Assembly (NCBI RefSeq): GCF_900880625.1
Contig: NZ_CAAHFB010000001.1
Location: 62,001-126,000, forward strand
Reading direction: 5' to 3'
Source of the DNA: Halorhabdus rudnickae
GTDB taxonomy: Archaea > Halobacteriota > Halobacteria > Halobacteriales > Haloarculaceae
DNA length: 64,000 bases
In this document: one piece after another, positions 9,371-18,120 of the stretch
Position numbering within the stretch: position 1 is the stretch's first letter
Layout of the letters: each line of letters begins with the position of its first letter
Program-made: the position numbers and the translations under genes
The notes under the pieces: model-generated
The model's input: the letters and a program-made list of their open reading frames with translations, nothing else
Told to the model about the DNA's origin: nothing
Database searches by the model: none

Positions 9371-9856
9371 ATGGATCGTCACACCCGTGATCCGTCGGTC
9401 TCACCACCGCAAGCGGGATCGCCGACCGGCTGGCACTCGACCGAAAACGAGTGGGAACACGCCACGCTCCGGCGCGCGGTCGTCCATGGCGTTGCGCTGT
9501 ACAACGACGGCGCGTTCCACGATTCCCACGATTGTTTCGAAGACGAGTGGTACAACTACGGCAGCGGGTCGACCGAGAGTGCCTTTCTCCACGGGATGGT
9601 CCAAGTCGCGGCGGGCGCGTACAAACACTACGACTTCGAGAACGACGATGGCATGCGGAGTCTCTTCGAGACGGCGTTGCAGTACCTTCGGGACGTACCC
9701 CACGATTACTACGGCGTCGACGTCCTCGACGTTCGGACCGTGGTCACGAACGCGACCGACGATCCCTCGGCACTCGACGACTGGAAGATTCGTCTCGACG
9801 AGGATCACCCGCGTGCGGACGAGTCGGATTACGCGTTTGCGGCCGGATTGGACTGA
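9371..9856 (+). CDS. DUF309 domain protein
   Basis: A 161-residue soluble protein. Residues about 35-90 ([17 protein letters not shown], then [15 protein letters not shown]) match the DUF309 pattern, a small all-helical domain with a conserved H-x2-x-E-x2-W core followed by an F-L-x-G-x-x-Q segment. The function of DUF309 is not established. The N-terminal 30 residues are a polar leader and the C-terminus is acidic. The gene is separated by 67 bp from the next gene on the same strand and may share a transcript with it. Confidence 0.8.
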   Translation: MDRHTRDPSVSPPQAGSPTGWHSTENEWEHATLRRAVVHGVALYNDGAFHDSHDCFEDEWYNYGSGSTESAFLHGMVQVAAGAYKHYDFENDDGMRSLFETALQYLRDVPHDYYGVDVLDVRTVVTNATDDPSALDDWKIRLDEDHPRADESDYAFAAGLD

Positions 9857-9923
9857 TCGTAGCACTGTTTCCGGACGTGCGGGTTTCCAAAGCTCTATGC
9901 CCCGCTCGTCGCCAGTGTCGGCC

Positions 9924-10619
9924 ATGACTGTCTACGATCGCGGCGAGGCGACCGACCCCCAGGTCGTCGATCGCTTCGAGGGAGGCGTCGGCTGGATCGC
10001 CCACCCTGACGAGCGGGGGAAACGAGCGAGTCACGCCATCAGGGGCGATGACGGCGTCTGGCTGTTCGATCCACTCGACGTACCCAGTGTGGACGACCTG
10101 ATCACGGATCTCGGGGAGGTCGTCGGCGTCGCCGTGCTCTCGAATTGGCACACCCGCGACGCTGGGGTCTTTGCCGAACGCTACGACGTACCGATCTACC
10201 TTCCAGAGTGGATGGATCGCGTCCCCGAGAACGTCGACACGCCGATCGAACGCTACCAAGGCGCACTCGCCGGATCGGGGTTCGTTGTTCATCGGATTGA
10301 TCCGTTGCCAGGCTGGCGAGAGGGGGTCGCCTACCGGGAATCTGACGGGACGCTGTATACGCCAGATCTGCTGTCGACCCGCTGGACCGTCGGGGAAGAG
10401 CGCGTCACGCTGACGCTACCTTGTCGACTCTCGCCGCCGCGGGAACTCCTCGGTGATCTGGAACCGGACCGGATTCTCGTCGGCCACGGCGAAGGAGTTC
10501 AGGAGGCCGCTACGGGCGCACTCGCGGATACGCTCGACGGTGCTCGCCAGCGACTTCCGCGAGCCATCCTCGAACAGGGGCCGGCCCTGGCGGTCGGGAT
10601 CACGGCGGCGATGCTGTGA
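9924..10619 (+). CDS. Metallo-beta-lactamase-fold-like protein without the canonical metal motif
   Basis: 231 residues starting at MTVYDRGEATDPQVVDRF. The layout resembles a short beta-lactamase-fold hydrolase: an N-terminal strand region (GVGWIAHPDERGKRASHAI), a central segment LSNWHTRDAGVFAERYDVPIYLP where the HxHxDH motif would sit, and a later LVGHGEGV near the C-terminus. The central motif keeps one histidine and an aspartate (NWHTRDA), so binuclear zinc hydrolysis looks doubtful. No product can be named; it could be an inactive or mononuclear relative. Confidence 0.6.
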   Translation: MTVYDRGEATDPQVVDRFEGGVGWIAHPDERGKRASHAIRGDDGVWLFDPLDVPSVDDLITDLGEVVGVAVLSNWHTRDAGVFAERYDVPIYLPEWMDRVPENVDTPIERYQGALAGSGFVVHRIDPLPGWREGVAYRESDGTLYTPDLLSTRWTVGEERVTLTLPCRLSPPRELLGDLEPDRILVGHGEGVQEAATGALADTLDGARQRLPRAILEQGPALAVGITAAML

Positions 10620-10715
10620 GGGCCGGCCCGTGGCGGAAAGGCTGCAAGACGTGCCGGAAGTGCGATTCTCGCGGAAAACGGCAGGCCTTTGTGGACAACG
10701 AGCGAGGGTCGGGAC

Positions 10716-11993
10716 ATGGCAGACGGATACAATCAGGTCTCTGTACCCGCCGAGGGACAGCCGATCGAGGTCATCGACGAGGACGCAGACGAACTCGACA
10801 TTCCCGAGAATCCGATTATCCCGATCATCCACGGCGACGGGATCGGCAAGGACGTCGGTCCAGCCGCCCAGAAAGTACTCAACGCCGCCGCCGAGGCGAC
10901 CGGCCGCGAGATCGCCTGGATGCGGGTCTACGCCGGTGAGTCCGGCCGCGGGCGCTACGACGAGAACCTCCCCGAAGACACCGTCACCGCAATCGACGAG
11001 TTCCGCGTCGCGATCAAGGGCCCGCTGACGACGCCCGTCGGCGCCGGCTTCCGGTCGTTGAACGTCGCTCTTCGCCAGACGCTCGATTTCTACGCGAACG
11101 TCCGGCCGACGTACTATCTCGACGGCGTTCCCTCGCCGATGAAGGCTCCCGAGGAGATGGACATGGTGACCTTCCGGGAGAACACCGAGGACGTCTATGC
11201 CGGCATCGAGTGGGAGGAAGGGACTGAGGAGGTCGAGGAAGTTCGGGAGTTCGTCGAAGACGAGATGGGCTTCGACGAGACGATGCACGACGGCCCGATC
11301 GGCATCGGCATCAAGCCCATCACCGAGTTCGGCTCAAAGCGCCTCGTCCGGAAGGCCATCGACTACGCCATCGAGCACGACCGCGAGAAGGTCACGCTCG
11401 TCCACAAGGGCAATATCATGAAGTTCACCGAAGGGCAGTTCGGCGAGTGGGGCATGGAGGTCGCCGAGGAGGAGTACCCCGACGAGGAGGTCTTCGCCGC
11501 GCCGGACTCCCTATGGGAGACCCAGGACGAAGTGGATATTCCGGAAGACGCCGTCATGGTCGAGGAACGCCTCGCCGACGCAATGTTGCAGTGGATGCAA
11601 CTCCGTACCGACGAGTTCGATGTCCTCGCGATGCCGAACCTCAACGGCGACTACCTCTCAGACGCCGCTGGAGCACAGATCGGTGGCCTCGGTATCGCCC
11701 CCGGCGCGAACTTCGGCGACGCCCGTGTCCTGGCCGAGCCTGTCCACGGTAGCGCACCGAAGCGCGCAGGTCAGAACATGGCTAACCCGACCGCGATGAT
11801 CCTCTCGGGTCGCCTCATGTTCGATTACATGGGCTGGGACGAGGCGGCTGACCTCGTTCGTGACGCCGTCGAAGAAACCATCTCCAGTGGCAAGGTCACC
11901 TACGACCTCGAACGCCAGCTCGAAGACGCCGAGAAGCTCGGCACCGAGGAGTACGCCGACGAAATCGTCTCAAACGTCGAGAAGCTGGCCTAA
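10716..11993 (+). CDS. icd: Isocitrate dehydrogenase (NADP+)
   Basis: 425 residues, converting isocitrate to 2-oxoglutarate in the TCA cycle. The start MADGYNQVSVP was chosen over an in-frame ATG 27 bases upstream. Family marks are IPIIHGDGIGKDVG at the N-terminus, KGPLTTPVGAGFRSLN (substrate serine region), FRENTEDVYAGIEW, and LNGDYLSDAAGAQIGGLGIAPG followed by HGSAPKRAGQNMANP (coenzyme-binding loop). The length fits the homodimeric bacterial/archaeal type. It appears to be its own transcription unit. It complements the sdh operon in this window. Confidence 0.96.
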   Translation: MADGYNQVSVPAEGQPIEVIDEDADELDIPENPIIPIIHGDGIGKDVGPAAQKVLNAAAEATGREIAWMRVYAGESGRGRYDENLPEDTVTAIDEFRVAIKGPLTTPVGAGFRSLNVALRQTLDFYANVRPTYYLDGVPSPMKAPEEMDMVTFRENTEDVYAGIEWEEGTEEVEEVREFVEDEMGFDETMHDGPIGIGIKPITEFGSKRLVRKAIDYAIEHDREKVTLVHKGNIMKFTEGQFGEWGMEVAEEEYPDEEVFAAPDSLWETQDEVDIPEDAVMVEERLADAMLQWMQLRTDEFDVLAMPNLNGDYLSDAAGAQIGGLGIAPGANFGDARVLAEPVHGSAPKRAGQNMANPTAMILSGRLMFDYMGWDEAADLVRDAVEETISSGKVTYDLERQLEDAEKLGTEEYADEIVSNVEKLA

Positions 11994-12047
11994 GTCGGTC
12001 GTTTGTCCTCTCCGGTTTCACCGTGAGAATATCGAGAAGCTGGCCTA
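11977..12047. repeat. 16-bp direct repeat of the icd 3' end
   Basis: TCGAGAAGCTGGCCTA occurs at 11977-11992, where it contains the icd stop codon, and again at 12032-12047 in the intergenic region, 55 bp downstream. The flanks do not match. The second copy would read EKLA without the stop. Confidence 0.7.
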
Positions 12048-12183
12048 TCGCCAGCGCCCGAGCGTTCGCTGCTTTTCCAGACAACGAGCACAGATTGCGT
12101 ACAGTCCCGTCACAGCCGGGTTCCTCGTGACTGTTCGAGCGTAACACCCTTTGGCGAGAATGGAGTACGTTCGGTAGTTTCGA

Positions 12184-12618
12184 ATGACCGCCAACGACTA
12201 CCGGATCGAGGTCGAGGGCGACCGCGAAGACGCCTACGACGTTCGATTTGCCGTCTTTGTCGAGGAGCAGGGCGTCGATCCCGACATTGAGATCGACGAG
12301 CATGACGACGAAGCCACGCACTTCGTCGCCTACGCCGACGACGAACCGGTCGGGGCCGCGCGGCTGCGCGAACCCGAAGACGGTGTCGGGAAGATCGAAC
12401 GGCTGGCAGTCCTGCAATCCCATCGCGGGGAGGAACTCGGACGGCGACTCATGGAGGCCGTCGAGACGGAGGCGGCACGGCAGGGACTTACCCGACTCAA
12501 ACTACACGGCCAGGTTCGGGTCGCCGAGTTCTACGAATATCTCGGATACGAACAGGTCAGCGACGAGTTCGAGGAAGCCGGCATATCACACGTCGAAATG
12601 GTCAAATCTATCGCGTAG
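12184..12618 (+). CDS. GNAT family N-acetyltransferase
   Basis: 144 residues with the GNAT fold. The N-terminal VRFAVFVEEQGVDPDIEIDEHDD and THFVAYADDEPVGAARL resemble the ElaA/GCN5-like subgroup. The acetyl-CoA pyrophosphate loop is HRGEELGRRLM in helix 3, and the C-terminal FYEYLGY is the usual beta-5/beta-6 region. The acceptor is unknown; members acetylate small amines or proteins. The next gene follows 38 bp downstream on the same strand. Confidence 0.88.
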   Translation: MTANDYRIEVEGDREDAYDVRFAVFVEEQGVDPDIEIDEHDDEATHFVAYADDEPVGAARLREPEDGVGKIERLAVLQSHRGEELGRRLMEAVETEAARQGLTRLKLHGQVRVAEFYEYLGYEQVSDEFEEAGISHVEMVKSIA

Positions 12619-12656
12619 TCGCCGGGTTCAAGCCGGTCTGTTCGCACAGTGGAAGT

Positions 12657-13181
12657 ATGTACGCGGTCGTTGGCTGTTCGGAGTGCAGCGCACTGTGGGT
12701 CCTCGAGGGGCGTCCGGAGACGACGCAGTGTCCCCGCTGTGGCACGCGACGGAACTTCGAGTTACGACGGAAGTTCGCCGAAACTGAAGAGGCCGACGCG
12801 GCCAGGGAGATCCGGGCGAAGATGCTCGCCGAACGCCAGGATCTAGGCGAGGCCTTCGACGGTCTGGACAGTTACGCGGAAATGGAAACCCGCATCGAGG
12901 AGGCCGTCATCGACGACGAGACGTATCTGGAATCGAACGGCGTCGACAGCGACGCGACCGCCGCGGCCGGTCGCCGCGCCGGTGAGGGGACCGGCGGATC
13001 GACAAGTCGTCGCGACACCGTCATCGAGGCAGTAGAGCGGCTGGATTCGCCGGACGAGGACGATATTGTCGAGTACACTACCGAGCGTGGCGTCCCGGAG
13101 GGATACGCCCGACGTGCGTTGCAGTCGCTCGTTCGGTCGGGTGAGGTCTCGGAGACCGGTGGTTGCTATCGACGGCTGTAG
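12657..13181 (+). CDS. Zinc-ribbon protein with C-terminal winged-helix-like domain (DUF5817 type)
   Basis: 174 residues. The N-terminus has two cysteine pairs, CSEC (near residue 7) and CPRC (near 27), forming a zinc ribbon. A charged helical middle follows, then a glycine- and serine-rich linker and a C-terminal region (about 115-174, TVIEAVERLDSPDEDDIVEYTTERGVP) that looks like a small winged-helix. It ends in the GGCYRRL typical of DNA-binding wings. I recall this as a haloarchaea-specific family (DUF5817) and infer a nucleic-acid-binding role. Confidence 0.7.
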   Translation: MYAVVGCSECSALWVLEGRPETTQCPRCGTRRNFELRRKFAETEEADAAREIRAKMLAERQDLGEAFDGLDSYAEMETRIEEAVIDDETYLESNGVDSDATAAAGRRAGEGTGGSTSRRDTVIEAVERLDSPDEDDIVEYTTERGVPEGYARRALQSLVRSGEVSETGGCYRRL

Positions 13182-13185
13182 GCGG

Positions 13186-13305
13186 TTAGACGATCCCCAG
13201 CGCTCGAAGGAGTCCGAGAGCGAGCACCAGGATCGTGAGCGATCGCTTCACCAGCCCCAGCCAGGGCTGTACGCGTGCCGGTATTGATTCGTCGTTCGTT
13301 TCCAT
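13186..13305 (-). CDS. Tiny single-span membrane protein (39 residues)
   Basis: An open frame of 39 codons on the minus strand, from ATG at 13305 to TAA at 13186. It encodes a polar N-terminus (METNDESIPARVQPW) and one clean hydrophobic helix (SLTILVLALGLLRALGIV) to the end. It ends 5 bp from the convergent zinc-ribbon gene, filling an otherwise unexplained gap. Function unknown. Chance hydrophobicity in a GC-rich frame cannot be ruled out, but length, ATG and a tail-anchor-like design favour a real small protein. Confidence 0.5.
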   Translation of the reverse strand: METNDESIPARVQPWLGLVKRSLTILVLALGLLRALGIV

Positions 13306-13475
13306 GGGTGGCGGCGGCCACCGGTGCTCGCCGATCGGCCGCTATCGAAACGACGGCTGTTTCACATATACGTCTCGGCCTGGAGGCCATGGTGAAAGTG
13401 AAAGTCGAGGGGTGGGGGGAAGGCGATCGATTCGACCGCCCGGTTTCAAGAGGATTGAGGGTTAACCGGACAGAT

Positions 13476-13919
13476 GTGATCGATCAAAAACCGGACGGAC
13501 CGACCCGCTCGGCACCGATGGTGACCGGTATCGGCTTCGTCGTGGCGAGCGTCGTCGCGGCGGTGGCGACTGCGGTCGGCGTTTCGATCCGCGTCGGCGG
13601 GTTCGACGTGATCAGTCTCGGGGCTGGCCTGTTCGCGCTCGCGTTGCTCGTCTGGGGGCTGCGCTCGGCCACGAAGGGTGTCTACCGACAGGGCGTCGGC
13701 GCACTCTCCGGCGGCGCGGCGCTCGTACTCGTCTTTCTAGCTCCCCTTACCCGATCGAAACCGTTGTTCGTCGGGACTGGCGCGCTAATCCTGGCGTTCA
13801 GCGGGCTGTTTTTGATCGCTGAGGGCTTTGGCTACGTACTCGTTGCTGTCGACGACACCGATGGGGATTCAACGGCAATCGACGAGGAATCCGATTCCGT
13901 ATCTGAACCCGAAAGCTGA
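13476..13919 (+). CDS. Four-span membrane protein of unknown function
   Basis: 147 residues from a GTG (VIDQKPDGPTRSAPM). An in-frame ATG at 13389 would add 29 residues, but that stretch has low third-position GC, so I prefer the GTG. Four hydrophobic segments follow in pairs: MVTGIGFVVASVVAAVATAV, VISLGAGLFALALLVWGL, SGGAALVLVFLAPL and FVGTGALILAFSGLFLIAEG. An acidic cytoplasmic tail rich in Asp, Ser and Glu ends the protein. No family is recognised. It converges on hmgA with 2 bp between stops. Confidence 0.65.
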   Translation: MIDQKPDGPTRSAPMVTGIGFVVASVVAAVATAVGVSIRVGGFDVISLGAGLFALALLVWGLRSATKGVYRQGVGALSGGAALVLVFLAPLTRSKPLFVGTGALILAFSGLFLIAEGFGYVLVAVDDTDGDSTAIDEESDSVSEPES

Positions 13920-13921
13920 AT

Positions 13922-15133
13922 TCAGCGCCCGTGTTCCTCGTGTGCGCTGGCGAGGTGTCGGCCCGCGAGCGCGCCAAGCAGGGACAACTCGCCGGCAAGC
14001 CCTGCACTCGCAATAACCTCGGCGAGCGCGTTACCGTTGGTACCGACCGGATCGCCACCGCCTGCCAGTCCCAGGACCTCCAGGGCCTCGGACTGGGTGG
14101 GCAAGCCGGTGCCACCGCCGACAGTCCCGACCGGCAACGAGGAGAACGTGACGGAGGCGTAGAGGCCGTCTTCACGGGCCTCGACGCTAGTGATCACGTT
14201 CGACCCGTCGACGACGTGGGCCTCGTCCTGGCCCAGCGCGAGGAAGGCCGCCCCGACGACGTTGGCGGCGTGGGCGTTGAATCCCAGCGCGCCCGCTTTC
14301 GCGCTGCCGACGAGGTTCTTGCGGGTGTTGACCTCGGCGATGGCCTCGGCGGTCGTCCCGAAGCGGTCCTCGACGACATCACTGGGCACGAAGACGTCCG
14401 CCGCAACGGTGTACCCACGTCCCTCGACGGCGTTGATCGCAGCGGGTTTCTTGTCGTTACAGAGGTTGCCCGAGACCGCGACCAGCGAGGCGGGGGTGTG
14501 TTCCTCGACGATTTCGGCGACAGACCGGCTGGCGATGGTCACCATGTTCATTCCCATCGCGTCGCCCGTATCGTAGCTCAAACGCAGGAATACGTTGTCG
14601 CCGACGACGTACGGCGTGACTTCCTGGTAGGTGATGTGCGGGTCGGTCTCCTCGGCGACCTCCTCGATGAGGTCCTCGTTGTCCTCGACCCACTCGACGA
14701 CCGTAGCGGCCTCTGTGACGTCGGCCACCGAGAAGACGGGTGCGCGCGTGATTCCGTACTTCAGGACCTCCGCGTTGGCACCGCCGGCGTCCCGAATCGC
14801 CGCGATCCCACGGTTGACGCTGGCGACGAGCGCCCCCTCTGTCGTCGCGAGGGGGACGTGGAAGTCGTCGTCAGCGGCCGACCCGTCGATCGGCAGCGGG
14901 CCGGCTACACCCATTGGAATCTGGGCCGTCCCGATCATGTTCTCGATGTTCGGTTCGGCGTCGGCCGCGTCGATGCTGTAAGCGCCGATCGTCTCCAGGT
15001 CAGCGTCCGTCTCGCCGCCGACGTACTCGCGCCGTGCGGCGGCCGCGTCGTCCGGATCCGCGTGGTCTTCGAGTTCGTGCAACCGGAGTTCACCGCTGCG
15101 CACCTTCTCGACGAGGTCAGTCACGTCAGCCAT
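13922..15133 (-). CDS. hmgA: 3-hydroxy-3-methylglutaryl-CoA reductase (class I, NADPH)
   Basis: 403 residues, reducing HMG-CoA to mevalonate, the committed step towards archaeal isoprenoid lipids and carotenoids. Motifs are ENMIGTAQIPMGVAGPL (CoA-binding), GDAMGMNM (NADPH-binding), a catalytic lysine in CNDKKPAAINAVEGRG and the GQDEAHVVDGS region with the active-site aspartate. A final HLASAHEEH carries the catalytic histidine. No membrane segments are present, as in other archaeal forms. It appears monocistronic. Confidence 0.97.
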   Translation of the reverse strand: MADVTDLVEKVRSGELRLHELEDHADPDDAAAARREYVGGETDADLETIGAYSIDAADAEPNIENMIGTAQIPMGVAGPLPIDGSAADDDFHVPLATTEGALVASVNRGIAAIRDAGGANAEVLKYGITRAPVFSVADVTEAATVVEWVEDNEDLIEEVAEETDPHITYQEVTPYVVGDNVFLRLSYDTGDAMGMNMVTIASRSVAEIVEEHTPASLVAVSGNLCNDKKPAAINAVEGRGYTVAADVFVPSDVVEDRFGTTAEAIAEVNTRKNLVGSAKAGALGFNAHAANVVGAAFLALGQDEAHVVDGSNVITSVEAREDGLYASVTFSSLPVGTVGGGTGLPTQSEALEVLGLAGGGDPVGTNGNALAEVIASAGLAGELSLLGALAGRHLASAHEEHGR

Positions 15134-15352
15134 GTCCGGTGACTCGTCGGCCGATCCCCTAACAGTTTGCCTTCCGGGCTGGTCCTGTTCTCCGGATCGA
15201 GGGAGCCGACCGGCCGGCGGTCACCATCGAATCGGATCTACGTCATCGTCACCGGCCGTGTGGGTCCGAGACAATGTCTCCCCGCCAGGTCGACGCTCCC
15301 GCATCCGTTTTTCGGGGGTTCAGTTTATCAGGAGCGGCACGTTCCTCCGCGA

Positions 15353-15595
15353 TCAGTGGGTCAGAACCAGCAGTTGCTCGTCAGTCCGGACGAGACAGAA
15401 CGGGCCGGGCGGCGAATTGAAGGTGTGGGTTCGCTTTTCTGAGACCATGAGTTTCTCGAAGGCGCGTCCACAGGCCGGACAGGCAAATCCCTCGCGATTG
15501 GCCAGGTGCATCGTCTCGCGATCGTCCCGGAGGAGCTTCAGTCCGTGGCGGTACTCGTGGACGTCGAACCCCTCCGATACGTCCAACTCTTCCAT
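15353..15595 (-). CDS. Small haloarchaeal zinc-finger protein (DUF7385-like)
   Basis: 80 residues. One CPAC motif (FACPACGRAF) and a C-terminal FCLVRTDEQLLVLTH make up the recognisable core. The N-terminus reads MEELDVSEGFDVHEYRHGLKLL. Small proteins of this pattern are common in haloarchaea; one group has been labelled a flagella cluster protein, which I recall but cannot verify. Only one CxxC pair plus a later Cys is present, so metal binding is plausible but not certain. Function unknown. Confidence 0.65.
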   Translation of the reverse strand: MEELDVSEGFDVHEYRHGLKLLRDDRETMHLANREGFACPACGRAFEKLMVSEKRTHTFNSPPGPFCLVRTDEQLLVLTH

Positions 15596-15678
15596 GACTG
15601 GCGGTACGCTGTCGTCCCCAAAGAATGTGGGCGGGAGTGTTCAAAAGGCGTGGCAAAGCTAGAGCCCGGCAGGAAGCG

Positions 15679-16530
15679 TCAGACCGCGGCACCGACGTAC
15701 AGGGTGACGACGAGGAAGATCCAGACGGCGTCGACGAAGTGCCAGTACATCGAGACCGTGCTGACGGAGGTGTGGCGGTCGGCGCTGTACTGGCCGGCCA
15801 ACCCGCGGGCGTAGACGATCCCGAGCAGGATCGCACCCAGGGTCACGTGGGCGCCGTGCAGTCCTGTCAAGCCGTAGAACGCACTACCGAACGCGCCCTC
15901 GGTGATGGAAAAGCCCTCGCTCACGATGAACGTGTAGTACTCGTAGGCCTGGCCGGCGATGAACACGATCCCCAGTGCCAGCGTCACGCCGAGCAGCTGC
16001 TTGAACCGTTTGTGATTCCCACGCCGGAGGTAGACGTGCGCAAAGTGCAGCGTCACGCTGCTGGCGATCAGGATAGCGGTGTTGATGATCACGAGGCTTC
16101 CGAGCAGATGCGGGAGTTCCTGGGGCGGCCAGGCACCCGCTCTAATGAAGAAGTAATAGACGAACCCGGCGCTGAAGGTGGCGATCTCCGAACCCAGGAA
16201 CAGCAACATCCCAAAACGGAGCGCACTCGAGGATCGCGTCGCCGTCCCGCGACGCCAGAAGTCGGCGACGAAGGCGTGGTACAGCCAGCCGTACATCCCG
16301 ATCAACAGGAGCAACACACTCCCGGCGATCGCGGCCGGTCCGACCGTCGGCCCGACGAGGGCGTCCTCGCCCATGCCAAGTATCCACAGTGCGGCGCCGA
16401 CGTAGAAGCCGGCTCCCCCGACAGCGGTGATGAAGGGCCACCAGCTGGCCTCGCCGAACCCCCGTGGCCAGTCCTCCGTTGCGGGGAGGTGGTGACCGTC
16501 GTGTGTTTCCGAGTCCTCCACGATGCTCAT
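15679..16530 (-). CDS. coxC: Heme-copper oxidase subunit III
   Basis: 283 residues with seven membrane helices, the non-catalytic subunit III that stabilises the terminal oxidase. Characteristic segments are MLLFLGSEIATFSAGFVYYFF, LHFAHVYLRRGNHKR, GLHGAHVTLGAILL and the terminal SMYWHFVDAVWIFLV. No other oxidase subunit lies in this window, so the catalytic subunits I and II must be encoded elsewhere. It is divergent from the 475-residue membrane protein gene that follows. Confidence 0.93.
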   Translation of the reverse strand: MSIVEDSETHDGHHLPATEDWPRGFGEASWWPFITAVGGAGFYVGAALWILGMGEDALVGPTVGPAAIAGSVLLLLIGMYGWLYHAFVADFWRRGTATRSSSALRFGMLLFLGSEIATFSAGFVYYFFIRAGAWPPQELPHLLGSLVIINTAILIASSVTLHFAHVYLRRGNHKRFKQLLGVTLALGIVFIAGQAYEYYTFIVSEGFSITEGAFGSAFYGLTGLHGAHVTLGAILLGIVYARGLAGQYSADRHTSVSTVSMYWHFVDAVWIFLVVTLYVGAAV

Positions 16531-16664
16531 AGGATCCGATACCCAACCGACGGCTAAAAAGGCACCTTCGGGGGACCCTTTTGCCGCCGTCCGGTCGACT
16601 GTCCACCTACCCCGACGATGCCCGGTCGGAACTTACAGGGGGCAGACCGTCGAACGTCTCACCG

Positions 16665-18092
16665 ATGGATCGCCGTCCCGGTCGCCGGTTCCGTCGTCCG
16701 CTCGCAGCTGTGGGTACCCTTCTGGGCATACTCGTCATCGCCATACCAGTCGCGGCCCACGGTGGGAGTCTGGGTGCCGAGGCGCGCGAAACGGTCACGG
16801 TGCCGACGTGGCTGTTCCTGCTCACCGGTGGGGCGGCTGTCGGCGCGTCGTTCCTGCTGGCTTCGTTCGTCACCGATCGACGGCTGATCGATGCGATCCA
16901 CGGCTGGCGACGGACGATTCCAGCCCCTCGCTCGGGCGCTCTCGAACCGCTCGTCCGCGTCGCGGGTGTTCTCGGGCTGGCCGGGATCGTCGGGATCGGG
17001 TATCTCGGTCCGAGTCAGGGGCTGGGAAACCTCGCGGTGCTCGCGGTCTGGGTCGGCTGGTGGGCGGGGTATACGGCCACGGCCTACCTGATCGGCGAGT
17101 CCTGGCAGGTCCTCAACCCCTGGCGGACGATCGCCGGCTGGCTTCCGTCGTTCGGCCGAAACCTCCCCGCTGTCGGTGCCTGGCCGAGCGTCGTCGGCCT
17201 GTTGGCGTTGGTCTGGGTCGAAGTGGTGAGTCCACTCGCCGACGCGCCCGCACTCCTGACGACGGTCGTGCTCGGCTACACTGCCGTGACGCTTTCGGGT
17301 GCCGTCGTCTTCGGATCCGAGGCGTGGTTCGAGCGTGTCGATCCGGTCTCGCGGGTCTTTCGGTACTACGGCCACGTCGCGCCGGTGGCGAACACCGCGA
17401 CGGCGACCGGCACCGACCGGAGGGTGCTCGACGACGACCGGCGACTCCCCGTTCGTCTCCCTGGCGTCGGACTGACCCGGTCGGATCTGGTCACCGACGC
17501 GAGCGAGGTGGCCTTTGTCGTCGCTCTCCTGTGGGCGACGACCTACGACGGATTCGTCGCGACCCCGGCCTGGCGACAGGTGGCCCGCCCGCTGATCGAG
17601 GCCGGCGTCCCCGCCCATTTGCTTTACCCACTCGTTCTCGTCGCGGGGTTCGTGCTCTTCCTCGCGATCTATCGCCTCGCCTCTCGGTACGCCCGCCGGA
17701 CAGGGGAGACGTATCTGGCGGCCGCCGTCCTCGCGCGGCGGTTTGCCCCACCTTTACTGGCGATTGCCGCCGGCTACCACCTCGCTCACTATCTGGGATA
17801 TTTCCTCTCGCTCGCGCCGGTCCTGCTGACGGTGCTCGGGTCCCCCTTCTCTCCGCCCGCGACCGTGCCCGTGCTATCGCTACCGGGCTGGTTCACGGCC
17901 GTCCCGGTCGCGAGCGTTCTCGTGGGACACCTGCTGGCGATCTGGATCGCCCACGCGACTGCCTTCGAGTTGTTCCCGGGTCGCTTGCAGGCGATCCGGA
18001 GCCAGTACCCGTTCATCGCCGTGATGGTGCTCTATACGATGACGAGCCTCTGGATCGTCACGCAACCCTCGATCCAACCGCCGTTCCTCTAG
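16665..18092 (+). CDS. Multi-span membrane protein of unknown function, next to coxC
   Basis: 475 residues starting at MDRRPGRRFRRPL. The arginine-rich N-terminus, first helix (LAAVGTLLGILVIAIPVAA) and AHGG right after it look like a signal anchor with an external histidine. Around ten further hydrophobic segments follow. Histidine- and tryptophan-containing loops (WWAGYTATAYLIGESWQVLNPWR, YHLAHYLGYFLS) recur. No transporter signature is recognised. The position next to coxC suggests, but does not prove, a role with the oxidase, for example in assembly or metal delivery. Confidence 0.7.
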   Translation: MDRRPGRRFRRPLAAVGTLLGILVIAIPVAAHGGSLGAEARETVTVPTWLFLLTGGAAVGASFLLASFVTDRRLIDAIHGWRRTIPAPRSGALEPLVRVAGVLGLAGIVGIGYLGPSQGLGNLAVLAVWVGWWAGYTATAYLIGESWQVLNPWRTIAGWLPSFGRNLPAVGAWPSVVGLLALVWVEVVSPLADAPALLTTVVLGYTAVTLSGAVVFGSEAWFERVDPVSRVFRYYGHVAPVANTATATGTDRRVLDDDRRLPVRLPGVGLTRSDLVTDASEVAFVVALLWATTYDGFVATPAWRQVARPLIEAGVPAHLLYPLVLVAGFVLFLAIYRLASRYARRTGETYLAAAVLARRFAPPLLAIAAGYHLAHYLGYFLSLAPVLLTVLGSPFSPPATVPVLSLPGWFTAVPVASVLVGHLLAIWIAHATAFELFPGRLQAIRSQYPFIAVMVLYTMTSLWIVTQPSIQPPFL

Positions 18093-18120
18093 CCATGTCA
18101 ACTACCAGGACAGACTGTAC

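Noticed and set aside
13931-15142. 403-residue plus-strand frame
   Set aside because: Exact antisense of hmgA; the reductase motifs are on the minus strand.
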